Below are positions 52,430-61,996 of a DNA stretch of 64,000 nt, in pieces. Position numbers and translations under genes: made by a program. The notes beneath the pieces were generated by a model. It did no database searches. It saw only the letters and a program-made list of their open reading frames with translations, and was not told where the DNA came from. How positions within the stretch are numbered: the stretch's first letter is position 1; every line of letters starts with the position of its first letter. This DNA comes from Lachnospiraceae bacterium (GTDB taxonomy: Bacteria > Bacillota > Clostridia > Lachnospirales > Lachnospiraceae), in assembly GCA_017615545.1 (NCBI GenBank), contig JAFZZY010000007.1:62001-126000 (forward strand), given 5' to 3'.

Positions 52430-53748
52430 GAATGATTTCCTCTTTTCTTGCTTACTATTTCCTTCAAATGACGGTCAAAGTCCTCGTAGATGCCCTCCAA
52501 ATCACTTACGAACGGATATTTCCCGTCTCTGTATAAGATCTTGCCATCGATCACGGTCATGCGGACATTCGCCCCATTTGCACTGTACAGGATCTGCGGA
52601 ACCATATGCTCCCGCGGATACATGTTCGGCAAATGCGTGTCGAGCAAGATAAAGTCTGCTGCATCCCCGAGTTCCAAACCCGCGATCTTCGCGCCGTTAT
52701 TTAGCGCTGCATCGAGGAAAACTTCATCCGGGATCGCGATCGCATCCTGCTCGGTGAGTTTTGAGTACATCCCCGCCAGGTAGATCTCGCGGAACAGGTC
52801 GAGTGCGTTGTTGCTGGCAGGTCCGTCGGTGCCGAAGCCCATCGGGATACCTGCAGAAATAATTCGCTTATAAGGCGCCATGCCGCTGGCGAGTTTGCCG
52901 TTGGAACCGGGGTTGGAAATGATCCCGACTCCATGCTCTTTCAGCAGCGCCAGGTCACGGTCGGACAGCCAGACACCATGGAAGATACCACCACCATAGT
53001 CGAACAGTCCCAGATCGCAAAACAGTTCCACGGGACTCTTGCCGTATTTGGCGATACACTCTTCCACTTCTTTCTTCGTTTCCGCCATGTGCGTATAAAA
53101 AGGAGCCTTCCATTCATGCGCCAGAGAATTCAGCATTTCCAGCATGGGAATGTCGTTGGTATATTCTGCGTGTGCGCCGAGGCGGAAGCCACCCATCGGA
53201 GAATGAAACTTATCATGCAACATCCGCATGCGGGATTCATTGTCCGAAAGACTGCCCGTGTAAAGGTTTACGTTACCGCAGAGCAGAAAACGCATCCCCA
53301 TATCGCTGCAGGCTTTTGCAACGGATTTCTCGAAATGATACATATCAAAGATCGCTGTCGTACCATTTCGCAGGTACTCCAGGATCGCGACCTTCGTGAA
53401 GGCTTCGACCGAGTCGGCGTCCAGAAGCGCCTCCATCGGGAAGACCGCCTCGTTCAGCCAGCGATCCAGCGGAAGGCCCTCGGCATAAGAACGCAGGAAG
53501 GTCATCGGTGAATGCGTGTGCATGTTCTTCATTCCGGGCATCAAAAGATCACCGCCGCAGTCAATCTCCTCGTCAAACTGCGGCGATGTCATTGTGCGCA
53601 ATATTTCGGAGGCTTCCGACTTCAGACCGCGGAAGGTGATCTTCCCGCCGTCGCACCAGATCTCGCCATCCTGCACGTCAAATGCAGGAGTACCGTTCTC
53701 ACGGATGCTCTCCGATAAAAGATTTGCATGATAGAATCGTAAACGCAT
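52426..53748 (-). CDS. Amidohydrolase, MTA/SAH-deaminase (MtaD)-like
   Basis: A 440-residue metal-dependent hydrolase of the ATZ/TRZ group. The zinc ligands are in MKNMHTHSPM (HxH), GAHAEYT, THMAETK and FGTDGPASNN. The nearest functional groups are S-adenosylhomocysteine/methylthioadenosine deaminase and SsnA/guanine deaminase-like chlorohydrolases. Next to purine nucleoside phosphorylase this suggests nucleoside salvage. The exact substrate is not readable. AGAGGT precedes the ATG. Confidence 0.82.
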   Translation of the reverse strand: MRLRFYHANLLSESIRENGTPAFDVQDGEIWCDGGKITFRGLKSEASEILRTMTSPQFDEEIDCGGDLLMPGMKNMHTHSPMTFLRSYAEGLPLDRWLNEAVFPMEALLDADSVEAFTKVAILEYLRNGTTAIFDMYHFEKSVAKACSDMGMRFLLCGNVNLYTGSLSDNESRMRMLHDKFHSPMGGFRLGAHAEYTNDIPMLEMLNSLAHEWKAPFYTHMAETKKEVEECIAKYGKSPVELFCDLGLFDYGGGIFHGVWLSDRDLALLKEHGVGIISNPGSNGKLASGMAPYKRIISAGIPMGFGTDGPASNNALDLFREIYLAGMYSKLTEQDAIAIPDEVFLDAALNNGAKIAGLELGDAADFILLDTHLPNMYPREHMVPQILYSANGANVRMTVIDGKILYRDGKYPFVSDLEGIYEDFDRHLKEIVSKKRGNHS

Positions 53749-53764
53749 TCAAAAACCTCTAAGT

Positions 53765-54907
53765 TCAGGACTTACGTGCGAAGCCCTTCAGGATTGCCAT
53801 CTTCTCGCCCAGGGCGGACATATTCGGGATAAAGCCCATCAAAAAGTCTTCTCTCGACAAACCGTCATGGCAAGGAAAGGCAACACGATTGCTGATAGTG
53901 CCGCGGTCCGCGTCGATGGTGAATACACCGGTCAGGCGGTCCGTGTTCAGCTTGCAAATGGTCTGGCACAGTTCGTTCAAGCGGAACATATCCGCCTTAA
54001 ACGAGGGCACGAAATCGATCGTGCAGACTTTGTTTCTGGCCAGCAACTGTATATAGATATCCGTCGGCTCCTGCTTGATGCTCATGCGTGTGATGATGAT
54101 CTTCACAAGATTGTCCGGATGGTTTTGTACGGAAAACTCCATCTTGTTTTCTACGAAGAAATCACGGATGGTGGTCACGGATTTTCGGATGAACTTCTCT
54201 TGTGCTTCATCCATGGCAACAGGTTCGCCGTTCTTGTAAAACGAAAAGAGTTGCTTCTCGGCATCCTCCTGCGCCTTCTTAGCGTTAGAAAGCAACGATT
54301 TGTCATCCATTTTGGAAATGTAGATCGCCGTGGCCAGAGCATTATAGCAGTTGTGCTTCGGATCTCCGTCCATATGGATCAGGATGTTCTGCAAAACCAC
54401 GCCGAACAAAACGGGCCACTGCCGCGAACTTGTGCAGATCCGAGCTGTCATGTTCTCGAAAATGCCTTCCCAGCAAGCCTTCATCTCTTTATAAAGAGCA
54501 TCTGGATAATACGACTCGCACAGCACTTTATTCATTTTCCCGAGATCTGCCGTCTGCTCAGCGACGATATATTTAAGTTCGATCTCGCCGGAACGTCCGG
54601 GAGCGTTGTCATAATACCCCTTCACAAAGGAGTACACACTGTATTTGTTTTCCAGGAGGAAGAAATTCAGATCATCGCCGTAGTAAAACGTGCGGTCATC
54701 CTTCGTCTCGACCATGATCAGTGTCATATCCGGTTCTTTCATGACTGCCCGGTGGCACGCATATCCGGCCAATGCGGATACGAGAGCCAGACGTTTATTC
54801 GGGTCGGTGACCTTCTCTTCGAACATCCGGATCATGCCGCTGGCCATGCTGCTGATCTGTTCCAACTCCTGTTCGGTTATCTCTTTATCCTTTTTCTCAT
54901 AAAGCAT
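53765..54907 (-). CDS. YbjN-like protein between PNP and amidohydrolase
   Basis: A 380-residue protein without membrane segments. The N-terminal half (about 1-220) is helical with no clear match. The C-terminal third (about 235-370) resembles a YbjN/type-III-chaperone-like fold (FRLNELCQTICKLNTDRLTGVFTIDADRGTISNRVAFPC). I do not recognise a function. It lies three bases downstream of punA, so a shared unit and a role beside purine salvage are possible. GGGAG precedes the ATG. Confidence 0.55.
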   Translation of the reverse strand: MLYEKKDKEITEQELEQISSMASGMIRMFEEKVTDPNKRLALVSALAGYACHRAVMKEPDMTLIMVETKDDRTFYYGDDLNFFLLENKYSVYSFVKGYYDNAPGRSGEIELKYIVAEQTADLGKMNKVLCESYYPDALYKEMKACWEGIFENMTARICTSSRQWPVLFGVVLQNILIHMDGDPKHNCYNALATAIYISKMDDKSLLSNAKKAQEDAEKQLFSFYKNGEPVAMDEAQEKFIRKSVTTIRDFFVENKMEFSVQNHPDNLVKIIITRMSIKQEPTDIYIQLLARNKVCTIDFVPSFKADMFRLNELCQTICKLNTDRLTGVFTIDADRGTISNRVAFPCHDGLSREDFLMGFIPNMSALGEKMAILKGFARKS

Positions 54908-54910
54908 GGA

Positions 54911-55753
54911 TCATTCTCCCGTTTGGATACCCTCTATAAATGCGGTGACCAGTGCAGTAAATCGTTCTTTTGCGACCGCTGCGGTCTCTTTAACTTCTTC
55001 GTGGGATAATACCGCGCCGGAGATCACGCCGCAAGCCATATTCGTCACGAGCGAGATCCCGCAGATCTCCATGCCCATGTGACGGGCGGCCATTGCTTCA
55101 CAAACGGTGCTCATGCCAACCAGATTGGCACCGAGTTTCGCCACCATACGGATCTCCGCAGGGGTCTCGTAATTCGGTCCGGTCAGTTGCACATATACGC
55201 CCTCTTTTACGTTGATCTTCAGGAAATCAGCGCATTTATGAAGAGTTTCGCGAAGTCGCAGGCTGTACACCTGGGACATATCGGGAAAACGTACTCCGAA
55301 ATCATCTTCGTTCGGTCCGATCAGCGGGGAAGGGACGAAGGAAGAAATATGATCGGTGATGCAAACGAAGTCGCCGGGTTTATAGGCCGGATTCACACCG
55401 CCGGCTGCATTCGTAAGGAGCAAGATCTGCGCTCCCATACGACGCATCAGCCGGATCGGCAGAACGACCTGCGTTACGGGATAACCTTCATAGTAATGAA
55501 CGCGTCCCTTCATACAGACGACATTTTTACCTCCGACCTTACCGAAAACAAATCGACCGTCGTGTCCGCTGACCGTGGATACCGGGAAGCCTTCGATCTC
55601 GCCGTACGGGATCTCGGCTACGATATCAAAATCGGGACTCTCGGCATATTCGCCCAGACCGGAACCCAGTACCAGTGCGATCTCAGGTGCAAACGGAATG
55701 CGGCTTTCTATGCTTTTGTAGGCTCTTTCGAGCTCTTCTTTGAACTTTGTCAC
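54911..55753 (-). CDS. punA: Purine nucleoside phosphorylase
   Basis: A 280-residue trimeric-type PNP that splits inosine and guanosine to base and ribose-1-phosphate. Phosphate site LVLGSGLGEYAES, LLTNAAGGVN and the purine-site GPNYETPAEIRM are present. The start is GTG (55753), GTGACAAAG, sharing four bases with the stop of the GH2 gene (GTGA). GGAG precedes it. Confidence 0.95.
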   Translation of the reverse strand: MTKFKEELERAYKSIESRIPFAPEIALVLGSGLGEYAESPDFDIVAEIPYGEIEGFPVSTVSGHDGRFVFGKVGGKNVVCMKGRVHYYEGYPVTQVVLPIRLMRRMGAQILLLTNAAGGVNPAYKPGDFVCITDHISSFVPSPLIGPNEDDFGVRFPDMSQVYSLRLRETLHKCADFLKINVKEGVYVQLTGPNYETPAEIRMVAKLGANLVGMSTVCEAMAARHMGMEICGISLVTNMACGVISGAVLSHEEVKETAAVAKERFTALVTAFIEGIQTGE

Positions 55754-58700
55754 GTTTCGCTCTCCTGCTTGAAGATAAAGCCCTTAAAATGGACTTTCTC
55801 GTGGAATACAAAGGTGAGTTCCTGAACGCCGCAGAGTTTCTCCGGCAGATCATATTCCTCGACCTGGTAGGTATTCCAAATGGATTTCTTATGGTAATGG
55901 AAGGTGCCTAAGCAGACGCCGTCCTCTCTCTTGCCTTTGTAGATCTCGAAGTCGATTGGTTCGGATGCCAGTTCGAAGATCGAAACCTGGATCCTTGAAG
56001 AACCGTTCTCACCGAAATCGATATTTCCGAAGGTCACTCCACTGTCGCCCTCGCGGTCGGTCGCGATACCGCGTTCATTGCCGATCGTGATCTTACCGAA
56101 GGTATCCTCATGGAAGCCCGCGGAAATGAAATCGTACGGATCTTTCGCAAGCGCGCCCATGCCCGTTACGGTAAATGTCTGGGACGTGTAGATGTCAACC
56201 TTTTCACCGCCGTTCTTCGTGGCCAGACGCACCTGGAACACGCCGTCGCCCAGTGCGGTAACAGTACATGCCAGCGGGTTCATCGGATCCGGAGTGATCT
56301 TTGCGATCTTCGTAGGAACACCGTTGATATCGGTGGCCTTCCATCGGAATTCAAAATAGGATGTATTTTCCGGATACAAGGCCGCATGTAACTCGATCGT
56401 ATCCAGTTCCGGACTCATATCAAAGCCGGACGGACTGATGATCGCGATCTTACGTACCGGAATCTCATCGAGGTTCGGACCCGTGGATTCGATATTTTCC
56501 ATGTGACAGCTGATACCGGGGATAGGTTCAGTCTTGTACGAGTACAAAGTCACGCTCGCATCGGGCAAGGACGGTGAGGTAACTTCCACGTGGATGTCGC
56601 CCTCTTCCTGCTTCGAGCCGATCATGGCCAGAAGCTTACCGGAAAATAGTCGGCGACTGGTTCCCTTATATTCATCAAAATCCGTGCTGTCGCCGTTATC
56701 GAGGCCGACCAGACGACCTGCACCGGTAACCTTGACGTGTACACGGTTATTTGCATTCTCGACCGGATTGCCCTCCATGTCGACCGTGGAGATCTCGATG
56801 AAGATCATGTCCACACCGTCGCCCTTCATGGACATACGGTCCGGTGTCAGGACGAGTTCCGTAGCATTACCGAAGGAACGCTTCTCCTCACGGCACAACT
56901 CGTTATCAAATTCATCGTAAGCGATGGCCAGGAGCTTACCGTTGCGGTACGGCAGGCGGTAATCGCAGGCCGTATGGCGGCTACGCTCATGGTCGATCTT
57001 ACGCGGTCCGTCAACGATCTCATCGTTGAAATACAGTTCTACCTTCGGAGCATTCGTGATGACACGCACGTCGATCATCTGCCCTTCGGAGAAGTCCCAA
57101 TACGGGCAAATGTGTACCATCGGCGCGAAGTGGTAGTCCGTCCACTCAGCCTGGTACATATAGTATGTATCCTTCGGGAAACCGGCGGTGTCCACCTGAC
57201 CGAAGTAGGAATTCTTCGTCTGGTAAGGCGTCGGCTCGCCGATGTAATCAAAGCCGGACCAAATGAACTGTCCGAGCGAAAAATCGCAGTCACGGTCATC
57301 GAAGATATTGGCATAGCAGTTCTCCGAGCCCCAGCTCGTCGTGCTGTTGCCGAGTGCCGAGCACTGCTCGTCATCATCGCAGAGGATGGGCTGGCTCAAC
57401 GGGAAATGATAGATACCGCGGCTGGCTACGTTTGATGCAGTCTCACTGCCGAAGATGATCCAGTCCGGGTGCTCTTCATGATGTTTCTGATATAAGAATT
57501 CCGCGTAATTATATCCGACATATTTCAGGAGGTCGGCGCTTTTCTGTGCGCCCTCCCACTGCATATAGTTCGATGCGAACGTGATGGGCGCATTGCCCCG
57601 GTAATCGTATTTGCGGACGCACTCGATGAGTTTGCGCGTGATCTCCGCGCCATGCTCGGGATCCTTATGGACGTCGGCGATCTCGTTGCCGATGGACCAC
57701 ATGAGCAGCGACGGATGGTTATAGTCGCGGCGGATCCAGTTCTTGACGTCCTCATCGTAACAGTCTTTGAAGAAGCGGGAATAGTCGAATTCCGTCTTCG
57801 GAAGCTCCCACATGTCAAAAGCTTCGCTCATCACAAGAAGGCCCATAGCATCACAGAGATCCATGATCTCCGGAGCGGGCATGTTGTGGGATGTGCGGAT
57901 CGCATTTACGCCCATACTCTTCATGATGGAGAGCTGGCGGCGGGCTGCCGTCACGTTAAAGGCAGCGCCCAGTGCGCCCAGATCGTGGTGCATGCAGACG
58001 CCCTTGATCTTCATCGGGCGGTCGTTCATGATCAGGCCGCGGTCCGTCGTGAACTCCAGCGTACGGAAACCGATGTTGCAGGATACATCATCGATCTCCT
58101 CGCCGTCCATGACCAGACTGGCCTCCACACGATACAGGCGCGGTATTTCCAGAGACCACAACGTCGGCTTGTAGACCGTCATCGTGACCTCACAATGTTC
58201 AAAACGGAAGCATTCTTTGATGGCGTTGGCGATATCATTGCCCTCGGCATCGAGAACGCGGAAGCAAAGGATACCGTCGCAGGTAGCCAGCGCAGACGCC
58301 GTCACCTCGAAATTCGAACCGAAGCGTTGCGTCGACACATACAAACTGTCCGACGCGATGTGGAACGGGTGGCGGGAAATGAGCCATACATTTCGGTAAA
58401 TGCCGGCGCCGGAATACCAACGAGTATTCGGCGATTCATAGATGACCGAAACATGGATCTCATTCTCCCCGACAGTCAGGAAGTCCGTGATGTCGAATTC
58501 AAACGTCACGTAGCCGTTCTTACGGTTTCCGACCTCTTCACCGTTGACGTAGATCGTGGTATTCATGTACACGCCGTCAAAGCGGATATAAACGCGGTCG
58601 AGCGAAGGTACGTAAGAAAAGCGCTTACGATACCATCCCTCGCAGTTCTCGTAGAGATCCTTCGTCTGCCAAATGAGAAAATCATGCGGGATATCGACAG

Positions 58701-58803
58701 GCGTCCAAACGACGTCGATATCCGTCATCATGCCGGCGATCGACTGCCCGAGACTCTGTTTGGAAAACTCCCAGCCATCATTAAACAGTTTCTTTGTATC
58801 CAT
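55750..58803 (-). CDS. GH2-family beta-galactosidase
   Basis: A 1017-residue glycoside hydrolase family 2 enzyme. N-terminal sugar-binding (jelly-roll) domain (WTPVDIPHDFLIW, GWYRKRFSYV), Ig-like domain, TIM-barrel with the acid/base MWSIGNEIAD and nucleophile IFGSETAS, and C-terminal beta domains (DUF4982-like and Ig-like). It probably cleaves beta-galactosides or related glycosides such as host or plant oligosaccharides; absence of a signal peptide suggests a cytoplasmic enzyme acting on imported sugars. GAGG precedes the ATG. It is co-transcribed with punA (four-base overlap). Confidence 0.92.
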   Translation of the reverse strand: MDTKKLFNDGWEFSKQSLGQSIAGMMTDIDVVWTPVDIPHDFLIWQTKDLYENCEGWYRKRFSYVPSLDRVYIRFDGVYMNTTIYVNGEEVGNRKNGYVTFEFDITDFLTVGENEIHVSVIYESPNTRWYSGAGIYRNVWLISRHPFHIASDSLYVSTQRFGSNFEVTASALATCDGILCFRVLDAEGNDIANAIKECFRFEHCEVTMTVYKPTLWSLEIPRLYRVEASLVMDGEEIDDVSCNIGFRTLEFTTDRGLIMNDRPMKIKGVCMHHDLGALGAAFNVTAARRQLSIMKSMGVNAIRTSHNMPAPEIMDLCDAMGLLVMSEAFDMWELPKTEFDYSRFFKDCYDEDVKNWIRRDYNHPSLLMWSIGNEIADVHKDPEHGAEITRKLIECVRKYDYRGNAPITFASNYMQWEGAQKSADLLKYVGYNYAEFLYQKHHEEHPDWIIFGSETASNVASRGIYHFPLSQPILCDDDEQCSALGNSTTSWGSENCYANIFDDRDCDFSLGQFIWSGFDYIGEPTPYQTKNSYFGQVDTAGFPKDTYYMYQAEWTDYHFAPMVHICPYWDFSEGQMIDVRVITNAPKVELYFNDEIVDGPRKIDHERSRHTACDYRLPYRNGKLLAIAYDEFDNELCREEKRSFGNATELVLTPDRMSMKGDGVDMIFIEISTVDMEGNPVENANNRVHVKVTGAGRLVGLDNGDSTDFDEYKGTSRRLFSGKLLAMIGSKQEEGDIHVEVTSPSLPDASVTLYSYKTEPIPGISCHMENIESTGPNLDEIPVRKIAIISPSGFDMSPELDTIELHAALYPENTSYFEFRWKATDINGVPTKIAKITPDPMNPLACTVTALGDGVFQVRLATKNGGEKVDIYTSQTFTVTGMGALAKDPYDFISAGFHEDTFGKITIGNERGIATDREGDSGVTFGNIDFGENGSSRIQVSIFELASEPIDFEIYKGKREDGVCLGTFHYHKKSIWNTYQVEEYDLPEKLCGVQELTFVFHEKVHFKGFIFKQESET

Positions 58804-58817
58804 CTTCCATCCTCGCT

Positions 58818-59285
58818 TTACGTTAGATTTCTGATCTTAAAGTTTTTCTCTGCCTCTCGTTTAATATCTTTCTTCGCGATATCTTCGCGTTTATCATAGA
58901 GTTTCTTACCTTGTGCTAATCCGATCTCGACCTTAACCAGACTTCCCTTAAAATACACCTGGAGCGGAACGACGGTAAATCCTTTCTGTGCCATCTTTCC
59001 GGCCCATTTATTGATCTCGTAGCGATGCAGCAAGAGTTTGCGCACTCGCAGCGGATCTTTGTTGAAGATATTCCCCTTTTCATAGGGGGAAATGTGCATG
59101 TTATAGATATACAGTTCCCCTTTTTCCATCCGGATGAAGGATTCCTTCAAACTGCACTTTCCCATGCGCATGGATTTCACTTCAGTTCCGACGAGTGAGA
59201 TCCCCACTTCGAGTTTATCATGTATAAAATAGTCATGGTAGGCCTTTTTATTATTTGCGATCAGCTTAATGCTGTCCTTACCCAT
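58818..59285 (-). CDS. smpB: SsrA-binding protein SmpB
   Basis: A 155-residue tmRNA partner for ribosome rescue. The core blocks [40 protein letters not shown], and the C-terminal [21 protein letters not shown] (tail reaching the A site) are present. GGAGG precedes the ATG. rnr lies just upstream, the usual rnr-smpB pairing. No tmRNA gene was seen beside it. Confidence 0.96.
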   Translation of the reverse strand: MGKDSIKLIANNKKAYHDYFIHDKLEVGISLVGTEVKSMRMGKCSLKESFIRMEKGELYIYNMHISPYEKGNIFNKDPLRVRKLLLHRYEINKWAGKMAQKGFTVVPLQVYFKGSLVKVEIGLAQGKKLYDKREDIAKKDIKREAEKNFKIRNLT

Positions 59286-59303
59286 GTCTCCTCCGTTTCA
59301 TCG

Positions 59304-59325
59304 TCGTACACATATATGTGTACGA
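59304..59325. repeat. Perfect 22-bp palindrome between rnr and smpB
   Basis: TCGTACACATA and its exact reverse complement TATGTGTACGA meet at 59314/59315. It lies 15 bases past the rnr stop. No T-run follows on the minus strand, so it does not look like a terminator; an operator or mRNA hairpin is possible. Confidence 0.8.
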
Positions 59326-59340
59326 AATAATCCAATCTAA

Positions 59341-61518
59341 TCATACCACAATTCGTTCCTTGCGTAAAGAGGAACGTGATTCTTCGACCAGGCCGAAAAT
59401 GACCTGTGCCATGGTCAGATCGACATCCAGAACTTCGATCTTCACACGCTGTCCCAGGGTGAATACTCGGCCTGTCCGCTCACCGACCAGACGATAATGT
59501 GTCTCGTCGAGCACATAGTGATCGCTGAGGCTGCTCAGGCGGATCACGCCTTCCACCGTATTATGCAGTTCCACGAAGATTCCGCCGTTCGTTACACCGC
59601 TGATCACACCCTTATGGATGCGTCCGATCTCGCTCTGCATATACAGGGCTTTGAAGTATTTCATGACCTCACGCTCCGCTTCTGCTGCTTTACGTTCGGT
59701 CGCTGAGCAATGCGCCGCGATCTCGCCAAGCGCTGCTTCGGAAATGTTCGAGTCCAGGCCGGCCTTCAGTATCCTGTGGATCTGCAGGTCGGGGTAACGA
59801 CGGATCGGTGATGTGAAGTGCGTGTAATGCTCCATCGCAAGGCCGAAATGTCCCAGACATTCACTGCCATAACGAGCCTGCTTCATACAACGGAGCAGAA
59901 CACGGTGGATCAGTGGGCCTTCCGCCTCATGTGCGGTCACATCCAGAACCTGCTGCAGCTTCTTCGGATGCACCTCATTCTGCAGATGCAGGGCTACGCC
60001 AAAACCGCCGAGGAAGGAAACAAACTCCTCCATGCGGTCATCTGCAGGGGCCTCGTGGTTTCGGTAAATGAACGGCAGGTTCTCCCAAAAAGCAACATTC
60101 GCGATGGTTTCATTGGCCGCAAGCATGAAGTCCTCGATCATATCCGTGGCAACACTTCGTTTATACGGGTAGATATCGATCGGGAAACCATTCTCATCCA
60201 GGACCGCCTTCGGCTCCGGGAAATCAAAGTCGATCGCGCCGTGCTGCTTTCTGCGTTTGCGGATGAGTGCCGACAGTTTAGCCATGGTCTGAAACATCGG
60301 TATCAGGCCCTCACACTCGGTTTTCAGGGCATTATCGGCCGTATCCTCAAGGAGAGCCGAAACCTCGTTGTAGGACATTCTGCGCGTAACGCGGATCACG
60401 CTCTCGACCACGCGATGATCGATGATCCTGCCCTGGGCATCCACGGTCATCAAGCAGCTCATGGCCAGACGGTCGACGCCGGCATTTAACGAACAGATTT
60501 CGTTGGAGAGTTCCTTCGGCAGCATCGGGATCACACGATCCGGGAAATATACGCTGTTTCCACGTTTTTTCGCCTCGGTATCCAGGGCCGAACCTTCCTT
60601 CACATAATGGGAAACGTCCGCGATATGAACGCCCAGTGAGAAGGTGCCGTCCGCATTTTCCGTAACCGAAACACCGTCGTCCAAGTCTTTTGCATCCTCA
60701 CCATCGATCGTCACGATTATTTCGTTACGCAGGTCCTCGCGTCCTACGATGTCACGCTCTGTCACATAGGGAGGGATCGACTTCGCCTCACGAAGAACTT
60801 CCTCAGGAAATGCAACGGGCAGGCCGTAGGCCAGAATCGTCCCTTCGATATCGGTACGCGGGTCGGCTGCATCTCCTAAAACACTGAGGATCTCGCCCTC
60901 GGGGTTACGCTTTGAATCACCGAAATCGGTGATCTTCACCCAGACCTTGCTGTTGTTTTGCGCTTCACCGATCGCTTCCTTCGGGATGTAGATATCCTTC
61001 ATGAAACGATTGCGCTCGGGGATAACGAAGCCATAGGAATTCTTCATGACCAGAGTACCCATTACCGTTTCATTGGCACGCTGAAGTACAGCCGTGACCT
61101 TACCGACCGGATGTTTGTCACCCGTGTACAGGATCACCGCCTCGACCTCGTCCTTATGCATGGCGCCGTTTACATTTTTCGCCTCAATATAGATGTCCGG
61201 GATGTCAGAAGAATTTTTCCCTGTCTCACCGGACGCTGTCTGTTTTACAAAACCGAAGCCTCGCGCCGACGCGAAAAACGTGCCGCGGATCTTCGTATTG
61301 GCCTCGCAATTGGAATATGCGCCGGCCTTCACCGCAAAGTATTTTCCGTGGTTCGTCACATTGATGCGACCGTCACGGATCATACCCTGCAAGATGTCGG
61401 CGAACTCTTCCCTCTTTTCCTTCGGAACGTCCAGAAGGATCGCCAACTCTTTCAATTTCATTGGTTTATAAGCCTCGGACGTAAAAACGTCCATCAGCTG
61501 TTTCGTCTTATCTTCCAT
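59341..61518 (-). CDS. rnr: Ribonuclease R
   Basis: A 725-residue 3'-5' exoribonuclease. The ATG at 61518 (MEDKTKQLMDVFT) follows AAAAGGATA; a TTG 12 bases earlier is less likely. N-terminal winged-helix and cold-shock domains (1-220), RNB catalytic domain with TIDGEDAKDLDDGVSV and HFTSPIRRYPDLQ, and a C-terminal S1 domain (about 640-715, IHKGVISGVTNGGIFVEL). It degrades structured RNA with tmRNA-SmpB; smpB lies directly downstream. Confidence 0.96.
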   Translation of the reverse strand: MEDKTKQLMDVFTSEAYKPMKLKELAILLDVPKEKREEFADILQGMIRDGRINVTNHGKYFAVKAGAYSNCEANTKIRGTFFASARGFGFVKQTASGETGKNSSDIPDIYIEAKNVNGAMHKDEVEAVILYTGDKHPVGKVTAVLQRANETVMGTLVMKNSYGFVIPERNRFMKDIYIPKEAIGEAQNNSKVWVKITDFGDSKRNPEGEILSVLGDAADPRTDIEGTILAYGLPVAFPEEVLREAKSIPPYVTERDIVGREDLRNEIIVTIDGEDAKDLDDGVSVTENADGTFSLGVHIADVSHYVKEGSALDTEAKKRGNSVYFPDRVIPMLPKELSNEICSLNAGVDRLAMSCLMTVDAQGRIIDHRVVESVIRVTRRMSYNEVSALLEDTADNALKTECEGLIPMFQTMAKLSALIRKRRKQHGAIDFDFPEPKAVLDENGFPIDIYPYKRSVATDMIEDFMLAANETIANVAFWENLPFIYRNHEAPADDRMEEFVSFLGGFGVALHLQNEVHPKKLQQVLDVTAHEAEGPLIHRVLLRCMKQARYGSECLGHFGLAMEHYTHFTSPIRRYPDLQIHRILKAGLDSNISEAALGEIAAHCSATERKAAEAEREVMKYFKALYMQSEIGRIHKGVISGVTNGGIFVELHNTVEGVIRLSSLSDHYVLDETHYRLVGERTGRVFTLGQRVKIEVLDVDLTMAQVIFGLVEESRSSLRKERIVV

Positions 61519-61541
61519 TATCCTTTTCAATACCTCATAAT

Positions 61542-61580
61542 AAAAAACACCCTATGCGATCACGATCGGCATAGAGTGTT
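61542..61580 (-). terminator. Terminator between secG and rnr
   Basis: On the minus strand, AACACTCTATGC (61580-61569) pairs with GCATAGGGTGTT (61557-61546), 12 pairs with one G-T, and TTTTATT follows. Read-through into rnr would be needed for rnr expression because no promoter is visible in the remaining gap. Confidence 0.85.
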
Positions 61581-61598
61581 TGGTAATTCTGCAATTAT

Positions 61599-61931
61599 TT
61601 ATTCAGCATCAGTAGCTGCCTCAGTACCTGCCTCCGTAGTAGTCTCTACGTTTGTATCACCGGATACCGTATTAGCATTTGCAGTGTTGTTGAATAAACT
61701 GCTGTTCAAAAACAGGCATATAATGAAGAAGAAAACAACAAGCCAAGTGGTGGCTTTCTGAAGTTTACCTTCCATCGAACGCGCTTTATTTTTTCCCCAA
61801 TAGGAGTCAGCCATACCGCTGATAGAACCCGTCAAGCCTGCAGATTTGCCTTCCTGCATCATAACGAGAAGCGTTATAGCCAGTCCGAGAATTACTAAAA
61901 CTACACCGAGAATCATCTCTAAAACATCCAT
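61599..61931 (-). CDS. secG: Protein-export channel subunit SecG
   Basis: A 110-residue membrane protein of the SecYEG translocon. The ATG at 61931 (MDVLEMILGVVLVILGLAITLLVMMQEG) has GGAGG upstream; the longer frame to 61979 is spurious. Two membrane segments (about 4-23 and 55-75) flank the conserved GKSAGLTGSISGMADSYWGKNKARS loop. The C-terminal tail is rich in Thr, Ala, Asn and acidic residues, unlike the short ends of most SecG, making it longer than usual (about 75-80). Confidence 0.93.
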   Translation of the reverse strand: MDVLEMILGVVLVILGLAITLLVMMQEGKSAGLTGSISGMADSYWGKNKARSMEGKLQKATTWLVVFFFIICLFLNSSLFNNTANANTVSGDTNVETTTEAGTEAATDAE

Positions 61932-61950
61932 GGTCTCACCTCCACATAAG

Positions 61951-61983
61951 AATTTATCATATGAGCGCGGAAAATGCAAGCAA
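61951..61983 (-). promoter_or_regulatory. Promoter of secG
   Basis: On the minus strand, TTGCAT (61979-61974), 17 bases, TAAATT (61956-61951) with a TG-extended -10. The 17 bases 61983-61967 are identical to glmS promoter bases 8487-8503. Confidence 0.7.
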
Positions 61984-61996
61984 AAATTTGCGATTT

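Noticed and set aside
59286..59340. tmRNA (ssrA) gene beside smpB
   Set aside because: The gap is 55 bases and holds only the palindrome; no tRNA-like ends are present.
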